From Dysosmobacter welbionis (GTDB taxonomy: Bacteria > Bacillota > Clostridia > Oscillospirales > Oscillospiraceae): a stretch of DNA of 64,000 nucleotides. A program made the position numbers and the translations under genes. Below the pieces are notes generated by a model. That model searched no databases and was not told the DNA's origin. It worked only from the letters and a program-made list of their open reading frames with translations. Below are positions 1-8,265 of the stretch, piece by piece; position 1 is the first letter of the stretch; each line of letters opens with the position of its first letter. Location of the stretch: positions 2,046,001-2,110,000 of the forward strand of contig NZ_CP034413.3 of assembly GCF_005121165.3 (NCBI RefSeq), written 5' to 3'.

Positions 1-334
<334 letters not shown>

Positions 335-360
335 TCAGACGCACCGGCGGCGCGCCGTCA

Positions 361-434
361 AAACGTTTGCGTAAACGTTTTCTAATAATCGCACAAGTAT
401 ATTATCATACGGTCGACCTTTTTGCAACTGTCAA
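361..434 (-). promoter_or_regulatory. gap promoter region with LacI-type operator and a GGTCGACC palindrome
   Basis: Read on the minus strand, TTGACA (429-434) is followed after 19 bases by TATGAT (404-409). The long spacer contains GGTCGACC (411-418). Downstream of the likely start of transcription lie two AAACGTTT palindromes (361-368 and 373-380) that frame TTTGCGTAAAC (366-376), a CG-centred sequence like LacI-family operators. The promoter call is moderate because of the 19-base spacer. Confidence 0.5.
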
Positions 435-526
435 TTCAGATAACATTTTCTGCGGCAGGTTGTGGATAATCCATAAGAAAAAGGGCATATTTCACAATTT
501 TTACACGAAACAGGGGGAAAAGGGGC

Positions 527-580
527 TTGACGCGGAGGGAAAGCTGTCCTATACTGAAGTGGCTAATTATTTGCGTAAAC
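527..580 (+). promoter_or_regulatory. Promoter of the LacI-type regulator with downstream operator
   Basis: TTGACG (527-532) and TATACT (550-555) are 17 bases apart, a strong sigma-A promoter. TTTGCGTAAAC (570-580) lies just after the expected start point and is an exact 11-base copy of the sequence in the gap leader (366-376). The position suits autorepression. Confidence 0.7.
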
Positions 581-610
581 CAATAAACCATTGCGCAAGG
601 AGGCTGTCCC

Positions 611-1627
611 ATGAAGGTGACCATCAGCGATGTGGCGAAGCTGGCGGGAGTGTCCACCGCCACCGTGTCCCACACCATCAACAATACCCGGTATGTGTCC
701 AACGAGACGAAGGAGAAGGTCTACCGGGCCATCGAGGAGCTGGGATACACACCGGACGCTTCCGCCCGCAGTTTCCGCACGGGAAAGAAAAAGATCATCG
801 GCTTTATTGTGCCCGATATCGCCAATAAATTCTTCGCAACCATGATTGAGTCTGTGGAAAAATATCTCTCCGCCAACGGCTACCAGCTCATCATCGCCAA
901 TACCCGGGAGAATATGGACCGGGAGGAGACCAATATCCGCCTGCTGACGGCGGGACTGGTGGACGGGCTGCTGGTGGCCAGCACCATGGACGATTTCCAG
1001 CGGTTCGACGCCCTGATCCCCGCAGGATTTCCGGTGGTGCTGGTGGACCGGATCTTTGAGACAAAGAAGTACTCCTCCGTCTGCGTGTCCAACTTCCAGC
1101 CCATCTACCGCAGTGTATGCCGGCTGGCGGGAAAGGGCGACCAGCGGATCGGCATCATCGGCGGCCTCCCCCGCCTCTCCAGCACGCAGGAGCGGATCTC
1201 CGCCTATCGGCAGGCTGTGGCGGACTGTGGCCTGCCGGAGGATGAGCATTTAATCCAATATGGCGACTCCCTGGAGAACAGCGCCTGCGCCTGTCTGGAC
1301 CAGCTGCTGGAGCGCAAGTGCGACGCCATCATCGTCTGTCAGGGGCTGATGGCCTCGGAGACCATCATCTATCTCCACCAGAAGGGCATCCAGCTGGCCC
1401 AGGACATCGACCTGGTGAGCTTTGTGGACTATGACTCCGATGTGTACGCCCTGTACGCCAATCAGATGGACTCCATCATCCAGCCGGTGGAGGACCTGGG
1501 GCAGGCTGCGGGCGAGCAGATCCTCAGACGGGTGGAGGTGCCCGACGCGCCGATCTTTGAAAATGTGCTCACATCCACGTACCGCCCCTACAACCAGCCT
1601 CGGGCCTGGTCTCATTCGGACCGCTGA
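611..1627 (+). CDS. LacI/GalR family transcriptional regulator
   Basis: The 338-residue protein opens with the canonical LacI helix-turn-helix (VTISDVAKLAGVSTATVSH, residues 3-21), then the hinge region and a periplasmic-binding-protein-like sensor domain (about 60-330). An AGGAGG ribosome site precedes the ATG. Family members bind CG-centred palindromes and respond to a sugar or sugar phosphate. A copy of the same 11-base motif lies in its own promoter and in the divergent gap leader. This suggests it controls itself and gap, possibly as a central-carbon regulator; that role is inference. A strong terminator follows at 1632-1662. Confidence 0.93.
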   Translation: MKVTISDVAKLAGVSTATVSHTINNTRYVSNETKEKVYRAIEELGYTPDASARSFRTGKKKIIGFIVPDIANKFFATMIESVEKYLSANGYQLIIANTRENMDREETNIRLLTAGLVDGLLVASTMDDFQRFDALIPAGFPVVLVDRIFETKKYSSVCVSNFQPIYRSVCRLAGKGDQRIGIIGGLPRLSSTQERISAYRQAVADCGLPEDEHLIQYGDSLENSACACLDQLLERKCDAIIVCQGLMASETIIYLHQKGIQLAQDIDLVSFVDYDSDVYALYANQMDSIIQPVEDLGQAAGEQILRRVEVPDAPIFENVLTSTYRPYNQPRAWSHSDR

Positions 1628-1631
1628 ACTG

Positions 1632-1662
1632 AAAAAACGCGCCGCAGAAGCGGCGCGTTTTT
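1632..1662. terminator. Bidirectional intrinsic terminator
   Basis: CGCGCCGC-AGAA-GCGGCGCG hairpin, flanked by A6 on the left and T5 on the right. It can serve both the lacI-type gene on the plus strand and the serine hydrolase on the minus strand. Confidence 0.9.
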
Positions 1663-1677
1663 CATGTCCTGGAGACG

Positions 1678-3753
1678 TTATCCCTGGAAGCGCAGGTGGA
1701 AGCGGGCGCCGGGATCACCGGCAAAGACAATCGTTCCATCCTCCGGCAAGGTGACGGTGGTGTCGCCCCACAGGACGGAGGAGGCAGTCACCTGGCCGTT
1801 TCCGTCATACACCCAGAAACCGGAATTCTCCGGCACCTGCACGGTCATGGTCTTGCCGGCGGCATCGCCGACCTGATACCAGCGGGCATAGCCATCCGCC
1901 TGAATGGTGGTGTAGGAGGCGCCGGAGCCAGTGAACAGCGTGGGCGCTGCGGCCGCGTCCATGTAGAGGCTGCCCTTGGCGTTGATCCAGAGGACGCCGT
2001 CCCGCTCCTCCAGCTGGTAGTCCACGCCGTCCCGGCTGCCCACGCCGGGCACCTGGATCTCAGAGCGGGCGGTGGTCTCGTCCGCGATCCGGGCGGCGCC
2101 GATATAGCCGGGGATCGTTTCCGGAACCTCCGCGACCGCGGCGGCGTCCGCCAGCGCCAGGAAGGTCTGGGAGTTGTATGGCTCGTTCATGGGCAGGATA
2201 CCCAAGGTGGCGATGCTGTCCCAGGCGGCGGCTACCTCAGGAGAGAGATCGTTCTCCGGCAGCTTCACGGCGGCGTAGTTGGCGATGGGCAGCGCCCCCA
2301 GGCCCGGCAGAGGGGAGACGGCCTGCTGGTACAGATAGGTCTGGCCGTTGCGCTCTTTCACAAAGGAGATGTAGGACAACCCGGTGGAATCCCGGAAGGA
2401 GCCGTCGCTGCAATAGGTGAAGGTCTGGGCGGGGATCGAGGTGGGATAGTTCAGGTAGGACATGGTCAAAGTGCCGTCGGCCTGGATATCCACCTGATAC
2501 TGGGCGGAGGTGGAGCCGTAGTACCCGGCGTTTTCCAGCTGTTCCGCGGGCATGGCGGCGGACTCCGCCGCGGGCAGGGCCTTTACAGTCTGGTCCACGG
2601 TGACGCCCTCCTCCGCCAGAGCGGCGATGAGGATCTGATTGGCGGCCAGCTGGTCATAGGTGGACACGCCGCCGGAGCTGACCACAGCCGCGGCCATGTC
2701 ATACTCCGGCAGGACCACCAGGCCGGCGTGGTAGTACAGGGTGTCACCGCCTTTCACCAGGGCCTGGATGTCGCTTTGGCAGAAGGGATACCACTCCATG
2801 TTGTCCCAGCCCAGGCCGTAGGCCAGGGAGTCCGGCTCTCCGCTTTCGGGCCACAGGCCCCGGCTGTACTCCGGATAGGCCATGGCGTCCAGAGAGGACT
2901 GGCGCAGCAGCTCCGTGCCGGTCAGGGCGCCGCCGAAGGACGCCAGATCGGAAGCCGTGGCATAGATGCCTCCGGCACCGATGGCGTTCAGGGCATCCTG
3001 GGGCAGGGCGCGGGGGTCGGTGCCCCGGTAGATGGGGGCCAAATCGTTGGCGTCAAAGTCCCCGCCGGGAGCAAAGGTGCGGTCCAGGTCCAGAGGGGCC
3101 AGGATATGTTCGTCCACATAGTCCATGAAGTCCATGTCAGTGATGGCCTCCACCACCAGCTCCGCCAGGGAGAAGCCGTCGTTGCAGTAGACGCTGAAGG
3201 CGCCGGGGTCCGCCGCCAGCCGCTGGGTGGAGAGCTTCTCCAGCAGGGTGTCATGGGCGCGTGTGCTGGCCTCGCCGAACAGCATGGCGTCAGAGAGGCC
3301 GGTGCCCAGGATGCCGGAGGAGTGGTTCAGCAGCATCCGAACGGTGATGTCCTTGTAACGCTCGTCCGCCATTTTGAAGTCCGGCAGATACCGGGTCACC
3401 GGGGCGTCCAGAGACACCTTGCCGTCCTCCGCCAGCTGCATCACCGCCACGGTGGTGTAGATCTTGCTGACGGATCCGATGCCGTACAGCTCGTCCCCGG
3501 TCATCAGGCGATTTTCGGACCGGGAGAAGGTGCCGGTCTGGCCGGTGAGAACGATCTCCCCATCCTGCCACAGGGCATATTGCAGGCTCTGGGCGCCGCC
3601 GTACTGGGCGGCGTAGGCGGCGGCTGTGTCCGCTGTGGTCTGTAGGTCCGCGGCCGCAGCTTGGGGCTCCGCCGCCGCGGCGGGGACCGCCAGGCTCACG
3701 GCCAGGAGGAGGGCCAGAACCAGGGCTCTCCAGCGAGTGTGAAGTACGTTCAT
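1678..3753 (-). CDS. Secreted serine hydrolase, beta-lactamase class C / penicillin-binding-protein-like
   Basis: This 691-residue protein begins with a Sec signal peptide (hydrophobic LVLALLLAVSLAVPAAAA, residues 11-28). The beta-lactamase (PF00144) domain follows, with the nucleophile motif SVSK (94-97) and the Tyr-containing YCN motif (189-191). The class-C fold ends near residue 430, and about 260 C-terminal residues form an extension without a motif I can name. Such proteins are usually exported peptidases or esterases acting on cell-wall peptides or D-amino acids; true beta-lactamase activity is uncertain. The start at 3753 is chosen because GGAAAGGAAC precedes it and the signal peptide begins there. 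An upstream in-frame extension would read through the promoter. Confidence 0.88.
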   Translation of the reverse strand: MNVLHTRWRALVLALLLAVSLAVPAAAAEPQAAAADLQTTADTAAAYAAQYGGAQSLQYALWQDGEIVLTGQTGTFSRSENRLMTGDELYGIGSVSKIYTTVAVMQLAEDGKVSLDAPVTRYLPDFKMADERYKDITVRMLLNHSSGILGTGLSDAMLFGEASTRAHDTLLEKLSTQRLAADPGAFSVYCNDGFSLAELVVEAITDMDFMDYVDEHILAPLDLDRTFAPGGDFDANDLAPIYRGTDPRALPQDALNAIGAGGIYATASDLASFGGALTGTELLRQSSLDAMAYPEYSRGLWPESGEPDSLAYGLGWDNMEWYPFCQSDIQALVKGGDTLYYHAGLVVLPEYDMAAAVVSSGGVSTYDQLAANQILIAALAEEGVTVDQTVKALPAAESAAMPAEQLENAGYYGSTSAQYQVDIQADGTLTMSYLNYPTSIPAQTFTYCSDGSFRDSTGLSYISFVKERNGQTYLYQQAVSPLPGLGALPIANYAAVKLPENDLSPEVAAAWDSIATLGILPMNEPYNSQTFLALADAAAVAEVPETIPGYIGAARIADETTARSEIQVPGVGSRDGVDYQLEERDGVLWINAKGSLYMDAAAAPTLFTGSGASYTTIQADGYARWYQVGDAAGKTMTVQVPENSGFWVYDGNGQVTASSVLWGDTTVTLPEDGTIVFAGDPGARFHLRFQG

Positions 3754-3815
3754 AACAGTTCCTTTCCCGCCCCACAGGGCGTTTGTGCCGGACGCTCCGG
3801 CGAGATGACAGTGCC

Positions 3816-3846
3816 AGGATACACCTTCCCCCCAGGGGAAGGTCAA
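3816..3846 (-). promoter_or_regulatory. MerR-type promoter and operator of the serine hydrolase gene
   Basis: On the minus strand TTGACC (3841-3846) and TATCCT (3816-3821) are separated by 19 bases instead of 17. The spacer is filled by a perfect inverted repeat, ACCTTCCCC-N3-GGGGAAGGT (3823-3843). An overlong spacer with an ACCTTCC/GGAAGGT dyad between the -35 and -10 is the hallmark of MerR-family activated promoters. No merR gene is in the window. Confidence 0.75.
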
Positions 3847-3886
3847 GTAAAAAATCCGGAAAGATCCGGTCCAACAGACGTTCCCG

Positions 3887-3957
3887 GGGACGGATACCCG
3901 TCCCCGGTGTCTGCCGGAAACACAAAGGCGGTGTTGAGCGCAGGACTCAACACCGCC
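3887..3957. repeat. Two perfect inverted repeats upstream of the serine hydrolase promoter
   Basis: CCGGGGACGG-N3/4-CCGTCCCCGG lies at about 3887-3910, and a 12-bp stem GGCGGTGTTGAG with a 7-base loop lies at 3927-3957. Neither is followed by a clear T tract on the plus strand. On the minus strand the second is followed by TTTGTG, so it could be a weak terminator. They fill the space between the MerR-type promoter and the candidate small RNA. Confidence 0.5.
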
Positions 3958-4007
3958 TGATCTTCTGGATCAAAGCGCAACACAACGCCCACTCCCCGGG
4001 TTCGCAC

Positions 4008-4036
4008 TTGAAAAAAGCGCACCCCGCCGGTATAAT
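4008..4036 (+). promoter_or_regulatory. Strong sigma-A promoter with no downstream coding gene
   Basis: TTGAAA (4008-4013), a 17-base spacer and a perfect TATAAT (4031-4036). The next annotated genes on both sides are on the minus strand, so this promoter seems to drive an untranslated transcript. Confidence 0.75.
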
Positions 4037-4042
4037 GGGAAA

Positions 4043-4237
4043 TACGGTGCAGTCAGATGACTGTTGTGTTGAGTGGTCATGACACTCATCACAGGGACAT
4101 AGCGGGTGGCCGCCCGCTATGCCCTGCCGCAATTTATGCTTCCGCATTCAGTTTAACCGATGGAGAATGGAAAATCAAGGGCTTTCCAGAGTTTCTCGCC
4201 ATATAGAAAACGGCACGGCAACCGCCGTGCCGCTCTT
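4043..4237 (+). ncRNA. Candidate structured small RNA (about 195 nt)
   Basis: The transcript expected from the promoter at 4008-4036 would end at the T-rich terminator at 4211-4238. No convincing ORF lies in it. It contains successive hairpins: CAGTC-AGAT-GACTG near 4054-4067, GAGTG-N7-CACTC near 4074-4090, CATAGCGGG-N6-CCCGCTATG (4098-4121), and TGGAAA/TTTCCA near 4167-4187. I do not recognise the family. I tested it by eye for the long rod of 6S RNA and did not find one. Confidence 0.5.
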
Positions 4238-4238
4238 T
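4211..4238. terminator. Intrinsic terminator shared by the candidate small RNA and the MFS gene
   Basis: CGGCACGGC-AACC-GCCGTGCCG, followed on the plus strand by CTCTTTTT and on the minus strand by TTTTC. It can end transcription from either side. Confidence 0.88.
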
Positions 4239-5423
4239 TTATGTCTTGCTCCGCCCTGCCGCCAGCATGAACAGCACGCCGATGACGCCGAAGACCAGGC
4301 ACATCCCCAGCATGGCGTCGGCGCCGCCCCAGTCGATGGCGTACCCCGCCAGGAAGTTGCCGAACATGGCCCCCAGGCCGTTGGAGGCGATCATCATAAT
4401 GGACTGGCCCTTCACCTGGTCCACCGGGGAGACGTTTGCGTTGGCGTAGTAGACCGAGGCGGGGGTGAACAGCCCGTACCCCAGCAGCTGGACGGGCTGC
4501 ACCAGCAGGAGTCCGGAGAGGCCGGGGGCCAGCAGGAACAGCAGGGGCTTCACCGCCATGAAGCAGATGGACATCCGCAGGGTCCCCGCCGCGCCGAAGC
4601 GGCGGAACAGCGGCGTGAACAGCAGCGCCGCGGGCAGCTCCGACGCCCCCATCAGAAACAGTGCCAGACCCAGGTGCCCCTCGTCGCCGCCCCGGTCTGA
4701 GACGAGGTTCACCATGAAGCTGACGATGGGCATAATGGCCGCCAGGGTGAAGAACAGGCTCACCAGCGTCAGGGTGAAGGGGCGGCTGCTTTTCAGAATG
4801 TACAATATGGAGTGGGGCCGCTCTCCCCCGCCTTGGGCCTGCAAGGCATCTTTGGGAAAGGCAGGGTACAGGGCCACCACCGCGATCATCAGCACCAGCA
4901 GCGCCATGTGGGTCAGCAGCAGGCTTTCTGTTCCGAAGCGCACCGCCTGCTGGCCGCACGCAACGCAGGCCAGGGCATAGGACAGAGACCCCAGCCCACG
5001 GCTGAGGCTGTACGACATGTCCACCCCGGCGGCGATGAACTGCACCGCCATGGAGTCCAGCAGAGGATAGGCGTTCAGCTCCAGAATGCCCAGGGTCAGG
5101 AAGATCAGGGCGGTGCCCCAGAAGCCGGGGCGGGTGGTGTAGAATACCACATTCACCCCCAGGGCCAGCACCAGACAGGCGTTCAGCAGGCGTTTGATCG
5201 GCACCTCCGGGTGGCGGTCCGCCCAGCCTCCCAGCAACGGCTGAGCCAAAATGCCGGCAAAGCAGCGAATGGAGGCAAAGATCCCCGCCTCCCCGCTGGT
5301 AAAGCCCCGCCCCAGCAGCAGAGAGGTCTGGTAGCCCGCGAAGATGGCAAACATGGCCCAGTAGACCACGTGGACCAGCGTATAGGATACGTTCAGCCGC
5401 CGCAGAGAGGGGAATTCGGTCAT
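4239..5423 (-). CDS. Major facilitator superfamily transporter
   Basis: The 394-residue protein is very hydrophobic, with about 12 membrane segments and the LGGWADRHPEVPIKRLL loop between segments 2 and 3, which resembles the MFS motif A region (GxxaDrxGrk). The overall pattern resembles the MFS_1-like/HcaT-type symporters (oligosaccharide or aromatic acid : H+). Its start overlaps the stop of the upstream pyridoxamine kinase gene by four bases (ATGA-type coupling), so the two are co-translated. The link suggests transport of a vitamin B6 compound or a related nutrient, but the substrate cannot be read from the sequence. Confidence 0.87.
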   Translation of the reverse strand: MTEFPSLRRLNVSYTLVHVVYWAMFAIFAGYQTSLLLGRGFTSGEAGIFASIRCFAGILAQPLLGGWADRHPEVPIKRLLNACLVLALGVNVVFYTTRPGFWGTALIFLTLGILELNAYPLLDSMAVQFIAAGVDMSYSLSRGLGSLSYALACVACGQQAVRFGTESLLLTHMALLVLMIAVVALYPAFPKDALQAQGGGERPHSILYILKSSRPFTLTLVSLFFTLAAIMPIVSFMVNLVSDRGGDEGHLGLALFLMGASELPAALLFTPLFRRFGAAGTLRMSICFMAVKPLLFLLAPGLSGLLLVQPVQLLGYGLFTPASVYYANANVSPVDQVKGQSIMMIASNGLGAMFGNFLAGYAIDWGGADAMLGMCLVFGVIGVLFMLAAGRSKT

Positions 5424-6268
5424 ACGGTCTCCTTTCCGGGAATCAGCAGACCCAGCAGGGGTTCAAAATCCACGCCCTCCCGCATAGGCAGGTCTTCCGC
5501 CGCGGTCCGCTCCGCGCAGGCACGGACGAACGCCGCCGCCTCTCCGGCGGCGGAGGAGAGGGACTCCCCCCGCACCAGGGCCCCGGTGAGGACGCTGGAG
5601 AACACGTCCCCGGTGCCGTGGAACTCATGGGCTACATAGGCGGTCTGAACGGCCTCCGTCTTCCCGGTGCGGGCGTCGAAGCAGACGGCGCCGGTCCGGC
5701 CGGGGGCCAGAGAGGCGCCCGTCAGCACCACAGACCGCCGCCCTCCCAGGCTCAGCCGCTCCGTGATCTCCCGGAGGCCCGCCTCGCCGGCGGGCAGCGT
5801 CTCATAGGGCTGGCCCAGCAGCAGCGCTGCCTCCGTCAGGTTGGGGGTGATGACGTCCGCCAGCTCCGCCAGCCGGGCCATGCCGCTGCACATGGCGGCG
5901 GTGTAGGTCTGGTAGACCCGGCCGTAGTCCCCCATCACCGGGTCCACCACCACCACGGTGTCCGGTCCCCGGAACCGGCAGATAAAGTTCTCCACCACGC
6001 CGATCTGCCGCTCACTGCCCAGGAAGCCGCTGTATACAGCCTGGAATGTCAGGCCCAAGCTGGCCCAGTGGTCCGCCACCTTGGACATTTCGTCGGTCAT
6101 GTCCAGAAAGGTGAACCCCTCGAACCCGCCGGTATGGGTGGAGAGAAATGCCGTGGGCAGGGGGCAGCACTGGACCCCCATGGCGGAGAGAATAGGAATG
6201 GCCACAGTGAGAGAACACCGGCCGAAGCCGGACATGTCATGAATGGCAGCAACGCGTGGGGTCATCAT
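5420..6268 (-). CDS. Pyridoxamine/pyridoxal kinase
   Basis: About 282 residues of the ribokinase-like PfkB/PdxY family. Diagnostic pieces are AAIHDMSGFGRCSL at the N-terminus, DPVMGDYGRVY in the middle, and the anion-hole motif with catalytic Asp in HGTGDVFSSVL near the C-terminus. It phosphorylates pyridoxal, pyridoxine or pyridoxamine at the 5' position for PLP salvage. Start 6268 is preferred: AGAGGAAG lies 6-7 bases upstream, and the longer frame would cross the promoter. It is the first gene of an operon with the MFS transporter. Confidence 0.9.
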   Translation of the reverse strand: MMTPRVAAIHDMSGFGRCSLTVAIPILSAMGVQCCPLPTAFLSTHTGGFEGFTFLDMTDEMSKVADHWASLGLTFQAVYSGFLGSERQIGVVENFICRFRGPDTVVVVDPVMGDYGRVYQTYTAAMCSGMARLAELADVITPNLTEAALLLGQPYETLPAGEAGLREITERLSLGGRRSVVLTGASLAPGRTGAVCFDARTGKTEAVQTAYVAHEFHGTGDVFSSVLTGALVRGESLSSAAGEAAAFVRACAERTAAEDLPMREGVDFEPLLGLLIPGKETV

Positions 6269-6311
6269 GGTACGCTTCCTCTTTTCAATGGTTTTGAACA
6301 GACTGCATTTC

Positions 6312-6361
6312 ATTGTATCGTAGATTTTCCTATTGTTCAAGAGGAAGAGATGTGATATACT
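6312..6361. promoter_or_regulatory. Divergent overlapping promoters (pyridoxamine kinase / tRNA-Leu)
   Basis: Plus strand: TTGTTC (6333-6338), 17 bases, TATACT (6356-6361), serving tRNA-Leu. Minus strand: TTGAAC (6335-6340), 17 bases, TACAAT (6312-6317), serving the kinase. The two -35 boxes share the sequence TTGTTCAA, so polymerase cannot bind both at once. Confidence 0.7.
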
Positions 6362-6384
6362 GCAACTATCCCAGCATCATCTCT

Positions 6385-6467
6385 GCGGGTATGGTGGAAT
6401 TGGCAGACACGATGGATTTAGGTTCCATTGGGCAACCGTGCAGGTTCAAGTCCTGTTACCCGCACCA
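6385..6467 (+). tRNA. tRNA-Leu (anticodon UAG), CCA encoded
   Basis: Acceptor GCGGGTA pairs with TACCCGC and is followed by A-CCA. The anticodon arm ATGGA-TTTAGGT-TCCAT gives anticodon TAG. The TTCAAGT T-loop region and a short variable arm are present, giving a class II tRNA of 83 bases. A promoter lies 24 bases upstream. Confidence 0.95.
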
Positions 6468-6507
6468 GCTCGCCGCAAGCGTCATATCGCTTGCGGTGAG
6501 CTTTTTC
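6468..6507 (+). terminator. Intrinsic terminator after tRNA-Leu
   Basis: GCTCGCCGCAAGCG-N6-CGCTTGCGGTGAGC hairpin followed by TTTTTC. It directly abuts the tRNA CCA end. Confidence 0.88.
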
Positions 6508-6509
6508 AT

Positions 6510-7000
6510 TTCATTGCAGAGCTTATCGTGCGCTCGTTCTGCTGCTTTTCGATTCCAAACTGAACCAACTTCACTGGGCTTCGGTTTGGGTCCGCCGCTT
6601 TGCGGCGATTTTATCTTACTCACGAGGTAATATCGACTCCAACCGGCCCTGCCATCAAAAGGGGCATCTTTTTGGGATGTCCCTTTTGACGGGTTTCGCT
6701 GTCCGGAGGGATGGCTCCGCCCTCCGATGCTCTAAAATACGCGGGTGAATGAATTTGCATTGCGCTAGGCATCCGCTTTCCGGGAAAACACCTGCCCGCC
6801 GCCCGTGCCGACTGGAAGGGCGGTGCTGAAAATGTGGATTTTGACCGAACCGTTCCCGCCCAAAAAGAACGATATCCAGAGGCCGCCGGTTTTTGACGTT
6901 CGGCGGCCAGAGAACGGCTCCAAACAGCCGGTCCCCTTCTGTGCTTCCACGGTCCCGCAGCCACTGCCGTGCCGCTGGCCGCGCCCTGATTGAAACTAAA
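6510..7000. other. Gene-poor spacer with several hairpins
   Basis: About 490 bases show no ORF with a ribosome site or recognisable protein. The sequence is hairpin-rich: TCAAAAGGG/CCCTTTTGA with an inner stem near 6655-6692, CGGAGGG/CCCTCCG near 6703-6727, and GGCCGCCG/CGGCGGCC near 6880-6908. Nothing here matches a known RNA that I recognise. Confidence 0.4.
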
Positions 7001-7034
7001 AAAAGGAGACGCGCTGAAAAGCGCGTCTCCTTTT
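7001..7034. terminator. Intrinsic terminator at the end of the ABC operon
   Basis: GGAGACGCGCT-GAAA-AGCGCGTCTCC (7005-7030), with A-rich left flank and TTTT right flank. It ends the minus-strand operon and could also stop plus-strand readthrough. Confidence 0.88.
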
Positions 7035-7080
7035 ACAGCAGAGTTTGACCGTGGTGCATCCGGCACGGCAGGGCGGCGGA

Positions 7081-8265
7081 TCAGACCTCCAAATTCCGGC
7101 CGGTCTCCCGGTCGAAGACATGGGCCACGTTCCCGCCGAAGGTGAACGGCAGGGCGCTGCCGGTGGCGGGAATCGGATGCCCCGCCCCCTGGAGATCCAT
7201 GGTCTGGAGGATGACGATGGTGTCCCGCCCGCAGGCGTCCACGTGGAGATGGACCGCAGAGCCCATCATCTCCGCCACGTCCACAGTGCCCCGCACCGCC
7301 TGGGACGCATCCCCGGCCAGGGAGATGTGCTCCGGCCGGACGCCCAGCGTGATGGGGCCGGGCTGGACCTGCTTCCGGGCCAGGTTCGCCTGCTTGGCTT
7401 CGGAGAGTTCCACCCGGGCGTTCTCCAGAACCACCGCATAGCGGCCGTCTTCCTTCACCAGCTCCGCATCAAAGAAGTTCATCTGGGGCGTGCCGATAAA
7501 GCCCGCCACGAACAGGTTCGTGGGATGGTCGAACACCTCCTGGGGCGTGCCGATCTGCTGGATGACGCCGTCCTTCATGATGACGATCCGGTCGCCCAGT
7601 GTCATGGCCTCTGTCTGGTCGTGGGTCACGTAGATGAACGTGGTGTCGATCCGCTGGCGCAGCTTGATGATCTCCGCCCGCATCTGGTTGCGCAGCTTGG
7701 CGTCCAGGTTGGAGAGCGGCTCGTCCATCAGCAGGACCTTGGGCTCCCGCACGATGGCCCGGCCAATGGCCACCCGCTGGCGCTGGCCGCCGGAGAGGGC
7801 CTTGGGCTTGCGGTCCAGATACTCCGTGATGCCCAGAACCTCCGCCGCCTGATCCACCCGCTTGCGGATCTCCTCCTTGGGGTACTTCTTCAGCTTCAGG
7901 GGGAAGGCCATGTTCTCCCGCACAGTCATGTGGGGGTACAGAGCGTAGTTCTGGAACACCATGGCGATATCCCGGTCCTTGGGTGCCACATCGTTCATCA
8001 GCTTGCCGTCGATATACAGTTCGCCGCCGCTGATCTCCTCCAGGCCGGCGACCATCCGCAGGGTAGTGGACTTGCCGCAGCCGGAGGGGCCTACCAGCAC
8101 GATGAACTCCTTGTCCGCAATGTTCAGGCTGAACTCCTGCACTGCCAGCACGCCCTCATCCGTAATCTGGAGGTTCGTCTTCTTCTCCTCAGAGCCCTTT
8201 TTCTTCTTGGCGGGTTCCTGGTGGGGATAGACCTTCTTGATGTTTTTCAGAATAACTTCTGCCAT
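7081..8265 (-). CDS. ABC transporter ATP-binding protein, UgpC/MalK/MsmX type
   Basis: The 394-residue protein is the energising ATPase of a carbohydrate-type importer. Walker A is GPSGCGKST (59-67), the signature is LSGGQRQR, Walker B is VLLMDEP, and the switch His sits in [10 protein letters not shown]. The C-terminal 120 residues form the TOBE-type regulatory domain (GVRPEHI). An unusual Lys-rich insert (about residues 17-33, [13 protein letters not shown]) interrupts the first beta strands, where MalK homologues are shorter. Start 8265 ([14 protein letters not shown]) is chosen from homology; no strong ribosome site is visible. It is the last gene of the six-gene operon. Confidence 0.92.
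   Translation of the reverse strand: MAEVILKNIKKVYPHQEPAKKKKGSEEKKTNLQITDEGVLAVQEFSLNIADKEFIVLVGPSGCGKSTTLRMVAGLEEISGGELYIDGKLMNDVAPKDRDIAMVFQNYALYPHMTVRENMAFPLKLKKYPKEEIRKRVDQAAEVLGITEYLDRKPKALSGGQRQRVAIGRAIVREPKVLLMDEPLSNLDAKLRNQMRAEIIKLRQRIDTTFIYVTHDQTEAMTLGDRIVIMKDGVIQQIGTPQEVFDHPTNLFVAGFIGTPQMNFFDAELVKEDGRYAVVLENARVELSEAKQANLARKQVQPGPITLGVRPEHISLAGDASQAVRGTVDVAEMMGSAVHLHVDACGRDTIVILQTMDLQGAGHPIPATGSALPFTFGGNVAHVFDRETGRNLEV

Noticed and set aside
1696-3645. 649-residue plus-strand frame opposite the serine hydrolase
   Set aside because: Antisense shadow, Gly/Arg/Gln-rich; the minus strand carries a signal peptide and SxxK motif.
4043-4237. 6S RNA, SRP RNA or tmRNA in the small RNA interval
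   Set aside because: No long rod with a central bubble, no SRP Alu or S-domain motif, and no tRNA-like ends.
6620-7066. 148-residue minus-strand frame in the spacer after tRNA-Leu
   Set aside because: It begins upstream of a terminator hairpin, has no ribosome site and shows no protein-like pattern.
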